From Phycisphaerales bacterium (GTDB lineage: Bacteria; Planctomycetota; Phycisphaerae; Phycisphaerales; SM1A02): 59,682 nucleotides of DNA. Location: the NCBI GenBank assembly GCA_029245245.1, contig JAQWPT010000013.1:1-59682 (forward strand), written 5' to 3'. Below are positions 33,223-41,506 of the stretch, one piece after another. The notes under the pieces are model-generated. The model saw only the letters and a program-made list of their open reading frames with translations. It did not search any database and was not told where the DNA came from. The position numbers and the translations under genes were made by a program. The stretch's first letter is position 1. Each line of letters opens with the position of its first letter.

Positions 33223-33924
33223 GTGACATCTGCTCATCCCACCTCGTCAAAGCCCCCCCCCGCCCCCCCCATCGCCCCCCCCGCCGCCTCCCCTGCTGGG
33301 GCACGGATCGGGATTGCGGCTGCTCTGGTGCTGCTGGCATGGATTCCCATCAGTGGTTGCTCCTACGTCAACACGGCCTACAACTGGATCGGTGGCATCA
33401 CCACCGGGATGCGAGTGGAGTCGGTCTCGGCCCAGCCGGTGCACCTTGCCACGGACTTCCCGACTGCGGTGTGCGCAACGGATCCCCACGTCGAGGGCAC
33501 GATCTGGCTGACCGACATTCCAATGGGAAACCTCACCAGCGGCCAGGTGGAGACCGGTCAGATCCTGCACATCGAACTGCTGTGGACTCCTCGTCCCGGG
33601 TACACGCCGATCGACTACGAGGCGACGAACATCTCCGTGCGCTACATCCTCGTGTCCAATGGGGAATATGGCATCTACGAGGGAGGCGGCTTCGGATACC
33701 CGCTGGGAACACCTGAGAGTTCCTCGATGGTGCTCAACATCGAGGGCGTGACGCTCCAGTTGGCGGAATCAACGGATGGATTCATCGACCTGCTTTCGCC
33801 GGCGGAGCTCACGGGCACCTTCAACGGTTCCTGCGACGTGGGCATGGCAGTGCTCATCCGTGACGCCACGTCACAACTCGTCACGGACGCCTTCGGGCGG
33901 ACGATGTACGTGCGATCCGATTGA
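33223..33924 (+). CDS. Lipoprotein of unknown function with Pro-rich head
   Basis: 233 residues from GTG 33223, placed by the TACAAT element just upstream. A Pro-rich head (SSKPPPAPPIAPPAASPAG) precedes the hydrophobic signal helix and lipobox IPISGC. The mature part is beta-rich (TIWLTDIPMGNLTSGQVETGQILHIELLW...SVRYILVSNGEYGIYEGGGFG) with no motif I can name. The head is encoded by three C-homopolymers, which makes the reading frame of everything downstream sensitive to tract length. Convergent with rplU at 5 bp. Confidence 0.7.
   Translation: MTSAHPTSSKPPPAPPIAPPAASPAGARIGIAAALVLLAWIPISGCSYVNTAYNWIGGITTGMRVESVSAQPVHLATDFPTAVCATDPHVEGTIWLTDIPMGNLTSGQVETGQILHIELLWTPRPGYTPIDYEATNISVRYILVSNGEYGIYEGGGFGYPLGTPESSSMVLNIEGVTLQLAESTDGFIDLLSPAELTGTFNGSCDVGMAVLIRDATSQLVTDAFGRTMYVRSD
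33253..33282 (+). repeat. Three poly-C tracts (C9, C8, C8) in a lipoprotein 5' end
   Basis: C9 at 33253-33261, C8 at 33263-33270 and C8 at 33275-33282, within codons 11-20 of the lipoprotein gene. Such tracts are classical slippage sites and also sequencing-error sites. Confidence 0.9.
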
Positions 33925-33929
33925 CGGAA

Positions 33930-34325
33930 TCACTCCGCGTCGGATTCGGTCTTCTTCGTGGCAGTCTTCTTGGTGGTCTTCTTGGTGGTCTTCTTGGCGG
34001 TCTTCTTCTTGCCGCCGAGCTCACCGACCTTGACTCGAAGCAGCATCTGACGATGGCCTCGCTTGCGCTTGTAACCCTTGCGACGCTTGAACTTGATGAC
34101 GTCGATCTTGTCGCCAAGGCGTTCCTCGACGATGTCGGCCGTCACCGTTGCTCCATCGATGTATGGAGTGCCGAGGGTTGCCGGACCGTCGCCATCCTTG
34201 ATGGCGAGCACTCGTTCAAAGGTGATCGTCTTGGCCCCATCCGCGAGTTCACGTCGATCGACGTCGATGACGTCTCCGGACTGAACCTTGATCTGGGTAC
34301 CACTGTCTTCAACGATGGCGTACAC
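33930..34325 (-). CDS. rplU: 50S ribosomal protein L21
   Basis: 131 residues from GTG 34325, with a strong AGGAGG 6 nt upstream. Typical L21 core: MYAIVEDSGTQIKVQSGDVIDVD, GTPYIDGATVTADIVEERLGDKIDVIKFKRRKGYKRKRGHRQ and LLRVKVGEL. Residues about 105-131 form an extra tail of KKTAKKTTKKTT repeats ending in acidic residues, absent from E. coli L21 (103 residues). rpmA (L27), its usual partner, is not next to it: downstream is a convergent gene. Confidence 0.96.
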   Translation of the reverse strand: MYAIVEDSGTQIKVQSGDVIDVDRRELADGAKTITFERVLAIKDGDGPATLGTPYIDGATVTADIVEERLGDKIDVIKFKRRKGYKRKRGHRQMLLRVKVGELGGKKKTAKKTTKKTTKKTATKKTESDAE

Positions 34326-34431
34326 GGGTGACCTCCTGGGTCGTTGGCCTCCGGGGCGGAAAATCGCACTTGAGCCGGGGCGGGTGAATCGGCCATTGTA
34401 GCGAACCCAGCCGGGCTGCCAAGGGGGCTCA
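34326..34431 (-). promoter_or_regulatory. rplU leader/intergenic region
   Basis: About 100 bp between the aminotransferase gene end (34432, same strand) and rplU start. Apart from the AGGAGG site I see a G/C-rich leader with no obvious intrinsic terminator. Confidence 0.3.
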
Positions 34432-35610
34432 TCACCCTTTGAGCCGCTGCAGACGCTCGATGGCCGCTTTCAGGACGGGCCTGGTCTTGCAGAAGGCGAA
34501 GCGGACGAGGCTGCGGGCCTCGGCGTGATTGCTGTAGAACGCGCTTGGGGGAATGGCAGCCACCCCGATCTCGCTTACGAGGTGGCGGCAGAAGGCCACG
34601 TCGTCCGGGAAGCCGAAGGCGGTGTGGTCGGCGAGGACGAAGTAGGTCCCTGCCGGCACGTACACGCCGAATCCCACGTCATCGAGAGCCTCGCAGAGCA
34701 TGTCCCGCCGGGCTCGGTAGTCGGACAGGAACTGCTCGAAGTAGGAGTCAGGGGCCTCGAGGGCCGCGACCGTGGCATGCTGCAGCGGGGTCGCGACGGA
34801 GAAGGTGAAGAACTGGTGGGCGGCACGGATACCGGCCGTCAGGTGTGGAGGGGCAATGGCCCAGCCGATCTTCCACCCGGTGAGGGAGAAGGTCTTGCCA
34901 AGTGATCGAAGGCTGATGGTGCGATCGGCCATTCCCGGTCGGGATGCCATGTAGACGTGCTCGCCTTCGAAGACCAGTTGGTCGTAGACCTCGTCCATGA
35001 TGACGATCAGGTCGTGCTCGATGGCCAGGGCCGCGATGGCATCCAGTTCTGCTTCGGAGAACACCTTCCCGCACGGATTGTGCGGGGTGTTGATCAGGAT
35101 GAACCGGGTCCGATCGTTGATGAGTGCCCGCAGGGAGTCCATGTCCAGGTCGAATGCGGGCGGGCGGAGAGTCAGGAATCGGGGGATGGCGTCGGTCATG
35201 GCCAGGCAGGCCGGGTAGGAGTCGTAGTACGGCTCCATGATGATGACCTCGTCACCTGGATTGGTCAGGCCCACCAGGGTCGAGGCGATGGCCCCGGTGC
35301 AGCCGTTGGTGACGGTGATCCAATGATCTGGATCGACCACCAGTCCCGTTTCATCCTGGAAGCGATCGGCGATGGTCTGCCGCAGGGGGGGGATGCCGGC
35401 CATCGGTCCATACTGGTTGTGGCCGGCGTGCATCGCCTCGAGTGCGGCGTCCTTGACGAAGTCGGGGCCGTCGAAATCCGGGAAGCCCTGGCCGAGATTG
35501 ACCGCAGCATGCTGGACGGCAAGGCGGGAAATTTCGGAGAACACGCTCTCGCCGAAGCGGGCGAGGCGAGTGGCCGTGGAATCCGGACGTGCGTGAGGCG
35601 AGTCGTGCAT
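34432..35610 (-). CDS. Class I/II aminotransferase, kynurenine/glutamine transaminase-like
   Basis: 392 residues. KAT/YbdL-type landmarks: NLGQGFPDFDGPDFVKDAAL (residues 39-58), YGPMAGIPPLRQ, INTPHNPCGKVF (Asn contacting PLP), IMDEVYDQLVF and the PLP-Lys motif SLGKTFSLTGWKIGW. Enzymes of this subfamily transaminate kynurenine, glutamine or methionine. Its position at the edge of a full kynurenine island favours kynurenine or 3-hydroxykynurenine transamination to (xanth)urenic acids, but this is inference. It is divergent from the SDR-AMSDH operon with 46 bp between starts. Confidence 0.85.
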   Translation of the reverse strand: MHDSPHARPDSTATRLARFGESVFSEISRLAVQHAAVNLGQGFPDFDGPDFVKDAALEAMHAGHNQYGPMAGIPPLRQTIADRFQDETGLVVDPDHWITVTNGCTGAIASTLVGLTNPGDEVIIMEPYYDSYPACLAMTDAIPRFLTLRPPAFDLDMDSLRALINDRTRFILINTPHNPCGKVFSEAELDAIAALAIEHDLIVIMDEVYDQLVFEGEHVYMASRPGMADRTISLRSLGKTFSLTGWKIGWAIAPPHLTAGIRAAHQFFTFSVATPLQHATVAALEAPDSYFEQFLSDYRARRDMLCEALDDVGFGVYVPAGTYFVLADHTAFGFPDDVAFCRHLVSEIGVAAIPPSAFYSNHAEARSLVRFAFCKTRPVLKAAIERLQRLKG

Positions 35611-35619
35611 CGAGGGGGT

Positions 35620-35629
35620 AGTCTACACT
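35620..35629. promoter_or_regulatory. Overlapping divergent -10 elements
   Basis: TACACT on plus (35624-35629), for the SDR operon, overlaps TAGACT on minus (35620-35625), which sits 9 nt before the aminotransferase start. Plus side has a GGGAG ribosome site further on; minus side has none. RNA polymerase could not occupy both at once. Confidence 0.4.
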
Positions 35630-35656
35630 TCGCAGTGCACAGCACGGGAGCCAGCC

Positions 35657-36436
35657 ATGAAGACATCGCTTGCAGGTCGTCGCGCCCTCGTTTGCGGGGC
35701 GTCACAGGGAATCGGTCGAGCCTGTGCCGAGGCACTGGCCGGGGCGGGCGCCTCGGTCACCGTGCTGGCACGGCAGGCTGCCAGCCTCGAAGCGGTTCGA
35801 GCGTCGCTTGGTGATGGTGAGCACCACTGCCTCGTGGCCGACTTGTCCCAATGGGAAGATGCCGGCCGCATCGTCGCCGAGCACGTCGCGTCCACGGGGC
35901 CGATGCACATTCTCGTCAACAACAGTGGTGGTCCAAAGGCCGGGCCGGCCATTGATGCCGAGCCCGAAGACTTCCTGGCCGGACTCACTCCCCACGTGCT
36001 GGGATCACAGGTCATGGCCCGGGCCCTGGTGCCGGGCATGCGCAGCGAGGGATACGGCCGCATCATCAACATCGTGTCGACGTCGGTGGTGATGCCGATC
36101 ACCGGCCTTGGCGTCTCCAACGTGGTGCGCGGAGCCATGGGCAACTGGATGCGGATCCTCGCGTCCGAGCTCGGGCCGGACGGCATCACCGTGAACAACA
36201 TCCTTCCTGGTTTCGTCGGCACTGATCGGCTGGATTCCCTGATGCAAGGCAGGGCCACGCGACAGGGAACCACTGCTGCCGAGGTGGAAGCGGGCTGGAA
36301 GTCGACGATTCCCGCGGGACGGTTTGCCGATCCGGCGGAGATCGGAGCGGTCTGCGCGTTCCTCGCCTCGGAAGCCGCCTCCTACGTCAGCGGGGTGAAC
36401 CTGCCGGTCGATGGGGCACGGCTCGCGGCAAACTGA
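35657..36436 (+). CDS. Atypical short-chain dehydrogenase/reductase family protein
   Basis: 259 residues. NAD(P)-binding GASQGIGRACAEAL (residues 14-27), NNSGG (NNAG equivalent, near 91) and the C-terminal SGVNLPVDGA. At the active site the Ser of INIVSTSVV is present, but the expected YxxxK is SNVVR (residues 154-158), so Tyr and Lys are both replaced. A subfamily of SDRs with LSNxxR is known to me from other bacteria, but without assigned reaction. It is first in the operon with AMSDH (2 bp gap) and aminomuconate deaminase, suggesting a role in kynurenine breakdown. Confidence 0.85.
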   Translation: MKTSLAGRRALVCGASQGIGRACAEALAGAGASVTVLARQAASLEAVRASLGDGEHHCLVADLSQWEDAGRIVAEHVASTGPMHILVNNSGGPKAGPAIDAEPEDFLAGLTPHVLGSQVMARALVPGMRSEGYGRIINIVSTSVVMPITGLGVSNVVRGAMGNWMRILASELGPDGITVNNILPGFVGTDRLDSLMQGRATRQGTTAAEVEAGWKSTIPAGRFADPAEIGAVCAFLASEAASYVSGVNLPVDGARLAAN

Positions 36437-36438
36437 CG

Positions 36439-37896
36439 ATGGACGATCTTCGCAACACGATCAACGGCTGCCAGGTCGAACCCGTCAACGGCCGGTGGCT
36501 TGACAACATCGAGCCGGCGACCGGGGCCCTGCTCGGCCGCGTTCCCGACAGCGATGCGGATGACGTTCAACTCGCCTGGGAAGCCGCCGCCGCCGCGAGC
36601 GAGGACTGGTCGATGTCAGGTGGCCACGCACGGAGCGAGCACCTGCATCGACTCGCCGACGCGGTGGAAGCAAACCTCGAGGAACTGGCTCGACTGGAAT
36701 CCATCGACAACGGCAAGCCGATTTCCCTGGCCCGATCCGTGGACATCCCGCGGGCAGTGGCGAACCTGCGATTCTTCGCCGAGGCGGCCCTGGCCGATCG
36801 GACCGAGGAGTTCCTTACCGGTGATCGGGCCCGGAATCTCGTGCACCGCGATCCGGTCGGGGTCGTGGGACTGATCTCGCCGTGGAACCTTCCGCTGTAC
36901 CTGCTCACATGGAAAATCGGCCCCGCCCTGGCGGCGGGCAACACCGCGGTGGCCAAGCCGTCTGAGCTCACGCCGGTGACGGCGGCCCGGTTGGGCGAAC
37001 TGTCGGTTGAGGCTGGATTGCCGCCGGGAGTGCTCAACATCGTTCATGGGCCTGGCGCCGGGGCCGGCGAAGCGATCGTCGCGCACCCGGGCATTCCGGC
37101 GATTTCGTTCACGGGTGGGACTGTCACCGGTGGTCGCATTGCGGAACAGGCCGGACCGCTCTTCAAGAAGCTCTCGCTGGAGCTGGGCGGGAAGAACCCC
37201 AACATCCTCTTCGAGGATGCGGATCTCGAGGCAGCCCTGGCCACGAGCCTTCGCAGTTCGTTCGCCAACCAGGGGCAGATCTGCCTGTGCGGGTCGCGCA
37301 TTCTCGTGCACGAATCCATCCAGGAGCGGGTCATCGATGCGCTCGTGGAGGGAGCGCGGGGTCTTCGCATCGGGGACCCGTTGGAGGACCGGACGCAGCA
37401 GGGCGCCCTGGTGTCCTCGGCCCACCGGGACAAGGTGCATGCCTGCGTGCAGCGGGCGAGGGAGGAAGGCGGCGAGGTGCGCTGCGGAGGCGCCCCCCCC
37501 ACCACCCTGCCGGAGCGATGTGCCGACGGGTTCTTCTACGAACCGACGGTGATCACGGGGCTGTCCATGGATGCGGTGACGAACCGGGAAGAGATCTTCG
37601 GCCCAGTGGTCACGATCACGCCCTTTGAAACCGAGGAGGAGGCGGTCGCCATGGCCAACGCCACCGACTATGGGCTGTCGGCGACCGTGTGGACCACGTG
37701 CGAGGAGCGTGCCGCCCGCGTCGCGGGTGCGATCGATGCAGGAACGGTGTGGGTCAACTGCTGGCTGCTGCGCGACCTGCGGGTACCATTCGGAGGCGTC
37801 AAGCACAGCGGGGTCGGCCGTGAAGGAGGAGAAGAAGCCATGCATTTCTTCACCGAAGCCAAGACCGTGTGTACGGCACAGGGGACCACGTCATGA
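36439..37896 (+). CDS. Aminomuconate-semialdehyde dehydrogenase-like aldehyde dehydrogenase
   Basis: 485 residues, typical for ALDH. NAD-binding FTGGTVTGGRIAEQ, catalytic Glu near 247 in SLELGGKNP and catalytic Cys near 282 in NQGQICLCGSRI. The C-terminal NCWLLRDLRVPFGGVKHSGVGREGG is the signature of the hydroxymuconic/aminomuconic semialdehyde dehydrogenase group (AmnC, ALDH8A1). It oxidises 2-aminomuconate 6-semialdehyde, the ACMSD product, to 2-aminomuconate with NAD+. Contains a C8 tract at 37493-37500. Stop overlaps the deaminase start as ATGA. Confidence 0.92.
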   Translation: MDDLRNTINGCQVEPVNGRWLDNIEPATGALLGRVPDSDADDVQLAWEAAAAASEDWSMSGGHARSEHLHRLADAVEANLEELARLESIDNGKPISLARSVDIPRAVANLRFFAEAALADRTEEFLTGDRARNLVHRDPVGVVGLISPWNLPLYLLTWKIGPALAAGNTAVAKPSELTPVTAARLGELSVEAGLPPGVLNIVHGPGAGAGEAIVAHPGIPAISFTGGTVTGGRIAEQAGPLFKKLSLELGGKNPNILFEDADLEAALATSLRSSFANQGQICLCGSRILVHESIQERVIDALVEGARGLRIGDPLEDRTQQGALVSSAHRDKVHACVQRAREEGGEVRCGGAPPTTLPERCADGFFYEPTVITGLSMDAVTNREEIFGPVVTITPFETEEEAVAMANATDYGLSATVWTTCEERAARVAGAIDAGTVWVNCWLLRDLRVPFGGVKHSGVGREGGEEAMHFFTEAKTVCTAQGTTS

Positions 37897-38321
37897 CCAG
37901 CCAGGAACACAATTCGGATCGGGCGCCCGAGCCGGTCGGCGCGTATCCCCACGCTCGACGGGCGGGGAGCCTGCTCTTTCTCTCCGGGGTCGGCCCCCGA
38001 ACTCGTGGGAGCAGTGAGATTCCCGGTGTCACCCTCGATGGTGACGGAAACGTCGTTGCAGTGGACATCGAGGCTCAATGTCGTTCCTGTTTCGCCAATG
38101 TCCGGACGGTGCTCGAGGATGCCGGCGGCCAGTGGACGGATCTCGTGGATGTTCTCGTCTTCCTGACGGACATGGAGCGGGATTTCGAGATCTACAACCG
38201 TGTCTACGCCGAGTGCTTTGCCGGTGAAGGCAACCCGAATCCGACCCGGACTACCATCGAAATCAATCGACTGCCGACGCCGATCGCAGTGGAAGTCAAA
38301 GCAGTTGCCTGCATGGCTTGA
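37893..38321 (+). CDS. RidA-family 2-aminomuconate deaminase
   Basis: 142 residues from ATG 37893. RidA/YjgF trimer fold: GAYPHARRAGSLLFLSGVGPRT, QCRSCFANVRTVLEDAGGQWTDLVDVLVFLTDM and the active-site Arg in NPTRTTIEI near residue 125. Closest to AmnD-type deaminases, which hydrolyse 2-aminomuconate to 4-oxalocrotonate and ammonia. Context (directly behind AMSDH) supports this over a generic imine deaminase. The enzymes after this step are not in the window. Confidence 0.88.
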   Translation: MTSQEHNSDRAPEPVGAYPHARRAGSLLFLSGVGPRTRGSSEIPGVTLDGDGNVVAVDIEAQCRSCFANVRTVLEDAGGQWTDLVDVLVFLTDMERDFEIYNRVYAECFAGEGNPNPTRTTIEINRLPTPIAVEVKAVACMA

Positions 38322-38339
38322 TGAGAGGGGGCATGTGGC

Positions 38340-39551
38340 ATGGCATATGGCGACCATCTGACCCAGGGGCAGCGAAAGCGTGCATTTGTGTCGATGCTGC
38401 TGCTGGTTCCGATGGCAGGAGCAGCCACCGACATCTACATCCCCTCGCTGCCCGCGATGACCGAGGCGTTCGATGCCTCTCAATTCGCGATCCAGTGCAC
38501 GCTGCTGGTCTTCATGGCGATGTATGGAATCGGCCAGATGATTTCCGGGCCGTTGACGGATACGTTCGGGCGTCGAATACCGACGCTCGTGTGCACATGC
38601 GTCTTCGTCGTCGCCTCGATCGTGATTGCCTGTGCTCCCCCGCTCTGGCTGATGATCGCCATGCGGGCGGTGCAGGGACTGTTCGTATCAGTCGCCGCGG
38701 TTGCGTCCCGGGCCATCGTGGCGGATTGCTACGACGGAGCGGCGCGGACGAAGGCGGCAAACTGGATGACGATTGCCTGGGCGACCGGTCCGATTCTTTC
38801 CCCGGCCCTGGGCGGCTACCTGCAGGTCTGGTTCGGGTGGACGGCGTCATTCTGGTTCCTCTCAGGCTGGGGTGTCATTGCGGTCCTGGTCGCCCTGTTC
38901 GTACTTCCTGAAACAAGATACTGCCGGCCCGAGGCGGGCTTCATCAAGGCATTTCGAATCTACGGCACGATGCTTCGTGATTCCGTGTACCTGCCCACGG
39001 CCCTGGCCATGGCCTGCATGATCTCAGTGATGTACGGCTTTGAAGTACTCGGCCCGTTCTACATCCAGGCCGATCTGAAGCACGATCCTGTCTACTACGG
39101 GCATCTCCAGTTGATCCTTGGCTGTCTCTGGTTGAGCGGCAACTTCCTGAACCGAATCATCAGTCCGCACGTGAAGGTGATCAGGATCATCGTTGCTGCA
39201 TCCGGCATCGGCTTCCTGGTGAGCGTCTTCATGCTGTACCTGGACTTCTCAGGAGTCTTTGGCGTCATGGCTCTGATGATTCCAGCGGGAATCATCTACT
39301 TCCTCATGGCGATGATCTGGCCCAATGGGTATTCAAAGTGCCTGGGTCGATTTCAACATGCAGGAGGCAGCGCCAATGCCCTGGTCAGCGGCCTGTTCAT
39401 TCTTGTCAGTGCGATTCTCAGTGGCATGGCGTCGATCCTGCATTCATCGACGGCATGGCCGCTCTGGAGTCTCTACACCTTCGTGACCGGAATGACCCTG
39501 TTCCTGTTCCTGGCCTTCCTGCGCCGGGAGTTCAACTACAAGGTTCGCTGA
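38340..39551 (+). CDS. MFS transporter, Bcr/CflA-like (DHA1)
   Basis: 403 residues, 12 predicted helices. N-terminal VPMAGAATDIYIPSLPAM is the Bcr/CflA-type motif with an Asp in helix 1; GPLTDTFGRRIPTL is the MFS motif A between helices 2 and 3. GAGAGGGGG upstream-type purine ribosome site. It is the last gene of the SDR-AMSDH-AmnD operon, so it may export pathway intermediates or import a related compound; substrate not predictable from sequence. Confidence 0.9.
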   Translation: MAYGDHLTQGQRKRAFVSMLLLVPMAGAATDIYIPSLPAMTEAFDASQFAIQCTLLVFMAMYGIGQMISGPLTDTFGRRIPTLVCTCVFVVASIVIACAPPLWLMIAMRAVQGLFVSVAAVASRAIVADCYDGAARTKAANWMTIAWATGPILSPALGGYLQVWFGWTASFWFLSGWGVIAVLVALFVLPETRYCRPEAGFIKAFRIYGTMLRDSVYLPTALAMACMISVMYGFEVLGPFYIQADLKHDPVYYGHLQLILGCLWLSGNFLNRIISPHVKVIRIIVAASGIGFLVSVFMLYLDFSGVFGVMALMIPAGIIYFLMAMIWPNGYSKCLGRFQHAGGSANALVSGLFILVSAILSGMASILHSSTAWPLWSLYTFVTGMTLFLFLAFLRREFNYKVR

Positions 39552-39599
39552 CTGGCGAAGCCGGGCTGCGAGGTGGAACTGGAATGGGAGGCGGGGCCG

Positions 39600-41405
39600 T
39601 CAGGGCAGGAGGTCGCAGTCGACGTCATCGCACGTCGTTCCGTTGCCGAGGTAGTCGCCCATGATCACTTTGCAGTTGAGTTCACGGGTAATGACGCAGA
39701 TGCCCAGCGGGGTGCAGCATCCTCCGAAATCATCCGGCAGCGGCGGCGGGCAGGAGCCCCACGCAGCATTGACAATCAGCAGGTCCGAGACGTCGACCAC
39801 GAGGTCGCCGTTGAGGTCAGCCGATGCCGGTGGCTGGGGAGGCTGGGCGATGCCGCCCCACTGTGAAATGACCTCCAGGAAATCGAGCACGTCAACGGAG
39901 CCGTTGTTGTCCAGGTCGGCGAAGCACTGGCAGTCGTCCGGAAGGAGATCATGGTTCAGGTCTTCTTCGCAGCCGTTGATGATCATGTCACCGTCGCAGT
40001 AGCAGTTGTCGGGCACGTTGTTTCCGTTGCAGTCTGAGGAGACCCCGATGGCGATTTCCCATGCATCAGGGATTTCATTGCCGTTGCAGTCGTTCTGACA
40101 GGCGTCGGGGATTCCATTGCCATCGATGTCGCTTGACGAACCATCGGCAATTTCGCAGGAGTCCGGTGTGCCATTGAGGTTGCAGTCGTCATCGAATTCG
40201 CAGTGATCCTGGATGCCGTTTTCATTGCAGTCCTCAAGCAGCTCGCAGTTTCCCTGGTGAATCACGCTCAATCCCCTGGCATCATTCTCGACGTTGGCCG
40301 TGATGATGTCCAGAAGTCCATCGGAGTCGAGGTCGGCGAGTTTCACCTCGGCCGGCCCGTCGGTCATGGTGATCAACTGGGATTCGGGAAAGTAGCCGCT
40401 GCCGTCGTTGAAGTACGCCAGCGATGACCATGATCCGACGTGGGTGATCACGATGTCTTCATCGCCATCGAGGTCCAGGTCCCCGGAGGCGATGGAGTGC
40501 GGCAGGTTGCTCGTCGGCCTGGTCTGCGCGAGGGTGAATGAGCCGGAGCCGTCGTTGTGCAGAATCCAGCATTCGTTGGTGTCCTTGCTGACGGCCGCGA
40601 TGTCGATGTCCATGTCCCCGTCGAGATCACACAGCGTGAGGTACCGGGGGTATCCCCCCACGTCGATGGTGGCGGGTTCCGCCCAGGTGCGGTTGCCGGT
40701 TCCGATGAGGACCGTCAGATCGCCGGAGATGAGGTTGGCGGTGACGATGTCGGGGATATCGTCACCATTGATGTCCGCCGAGGCGCCGCCACGAGGCTGG
40801 AGTCCGATGTACGCCGATGCTCCTTCATCGAAATCGCCGTCGCCCCTGCCGTAGAACGGAGTCATCAGGGCCGGTGAGTGGCTGGGCGACTCCGCGGCCT
40901 CGTCCCATTGGAGGACGATCATGTCATGGTTGCCGTCCCGGTCGAGGTCGTCTGTCCAGAGAAAGACGGTCTTGCTCAGCGGGAACTGGTGGGTGATGGT
41001 GAAGGTTCCTTCGCCGTCGTTTCGGAGCACCGTGGCGGTGTCCGCGTAGTAGTCGGGGGTGCAGAGATCGAAATCCCCATCGCCGTCAAAGTCGGCTCCA
41101 TCGACGTACCGGGGGCCTCCCCCGGTGGGCACGTCGATGCGATCGGGGAAGAACCCGAGGCCGTTGTTGAAGCGGATGGTGATGTTGTTCGTTCCCCGGT
41201 TGGAGAGAGCGATATCGATGTCACCGTCACCATCGAGGTCGGCGGCGACCACGCCGGTCGTGTACAGGCCGGTCGAATACTGGCGCAGTGATTCCAACGG
41301 GATCTCGGCCAATGCGAGCATTCCCGGGACAAGGAACAGCGACCCGAGCAGGACTGGGAGTAGATGCATCCAGATCAAGCGTACCGGGGAACCTGTGCGA
41401 GTCAT
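39600..41405 (-). CDS. Secreted FG-GAP/VCBS beta-propeller protein with TSP3 repeats, dockerin-like pair and Cys-rich tail
   Basis: 601 residues from ATG 41405 (41414 and 41369 are alternatives), starting a signal peptide. Residues about 35-390 contain seven or so FG-GAP/VCBS repeats of the form ADLDGDGDIDIALSNRGTN, each with a calcium-binding DxDxDG loop, forming an integrin-like propeller. Then five NGxPDxC repeats, a dockerin-like DLDNNGSVDVLDFLEVISQWG plus DLNGDLVVDVSDLLIVNAAWG pair, and a Cys-rich end (CCTPLGICV...TTCDDVDC) known from Phycisphaerae surface proteins. Located between the two kynurenine operons but functionally unrelated as far as can be seen. The 5' leader holds a long inverted repeat. 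Confidence 0.85.
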   Translation of the reverse strand: MTRTGSPVRLIWMHLLPVLLGSLFLVPGMLALAEIPLESLRQYSTGLYTTGVVAADLDGDGDIDIALSNRGTNNITIRFNNGLGFFPDRIDVPTGGGPRYVDGADFDGDGDFDLCTPDYYADTATVLRNDGEGTFTITHQFPLSKTVFLWTDDLDRDGNHDMIVLQWDEAAESPSHSPALMTPFYGRGDGDFDEGASAYIGLQPRGGASADINGDDIPDIVTANLISGDLTVLIGTGNRTWAEPATIDVGGYPRYLTLCDLDGDMDIDIAAVSKDTNECWILHNDGSGSFTLAQTRPTSNLPHSIASGDLDLDGDEDIVITHVGSWSSLAYFNDGSGYFPESQLITMTDGPAEVKLADLDSDGLLDIITANVENDARGLSVIHQGNCELLEDCNENGIQDHCEFDDDCNLNGTPDSCEIADGSSSDIDGNGIPDACQNDCNGNEIPDAWEIAIGVSSDCNGNNVPDNCYCDGDMIINGCEEDLNHDLLPDDCQCFADLDNNGSVDVLDFLEVISQWGGIAQPPQPPASADLNGDLVVDVSDLLIVNAAWGSCPPPLPDDFGGCCTPLGICVITRELNCKVIMGDYLGNGTTCDDVDCDLLP

Positions 41406-41407
41406 TC

Positions 41408-41465
41408 GAACCATACGATTTGATCGTACGTGAACAGGTTGATGGAGCACTCGATCAAATGGTTC
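41408..41465 (-). promoter_or_regulatory. 14-bp inverted repeat in the leader of the FG-GAP gene
   Basis: On the minus strand GAACCATTTGATCG (41465-41452) pairs with CGATCAAAT-cgt-ATGGTTC (41426-41408), with a 3-nt bulge and a 25-nt loop. The 3' arm contains one alternative ATG (41414) and abuts the ATG at 41405, so folding would hide the translation start. Confidence 0.5.
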
Positions 41466-41506
41466 TTTGACAGAAAATCGCTGCCGGAGGCACGCCGCAG
41501 CCTCGG

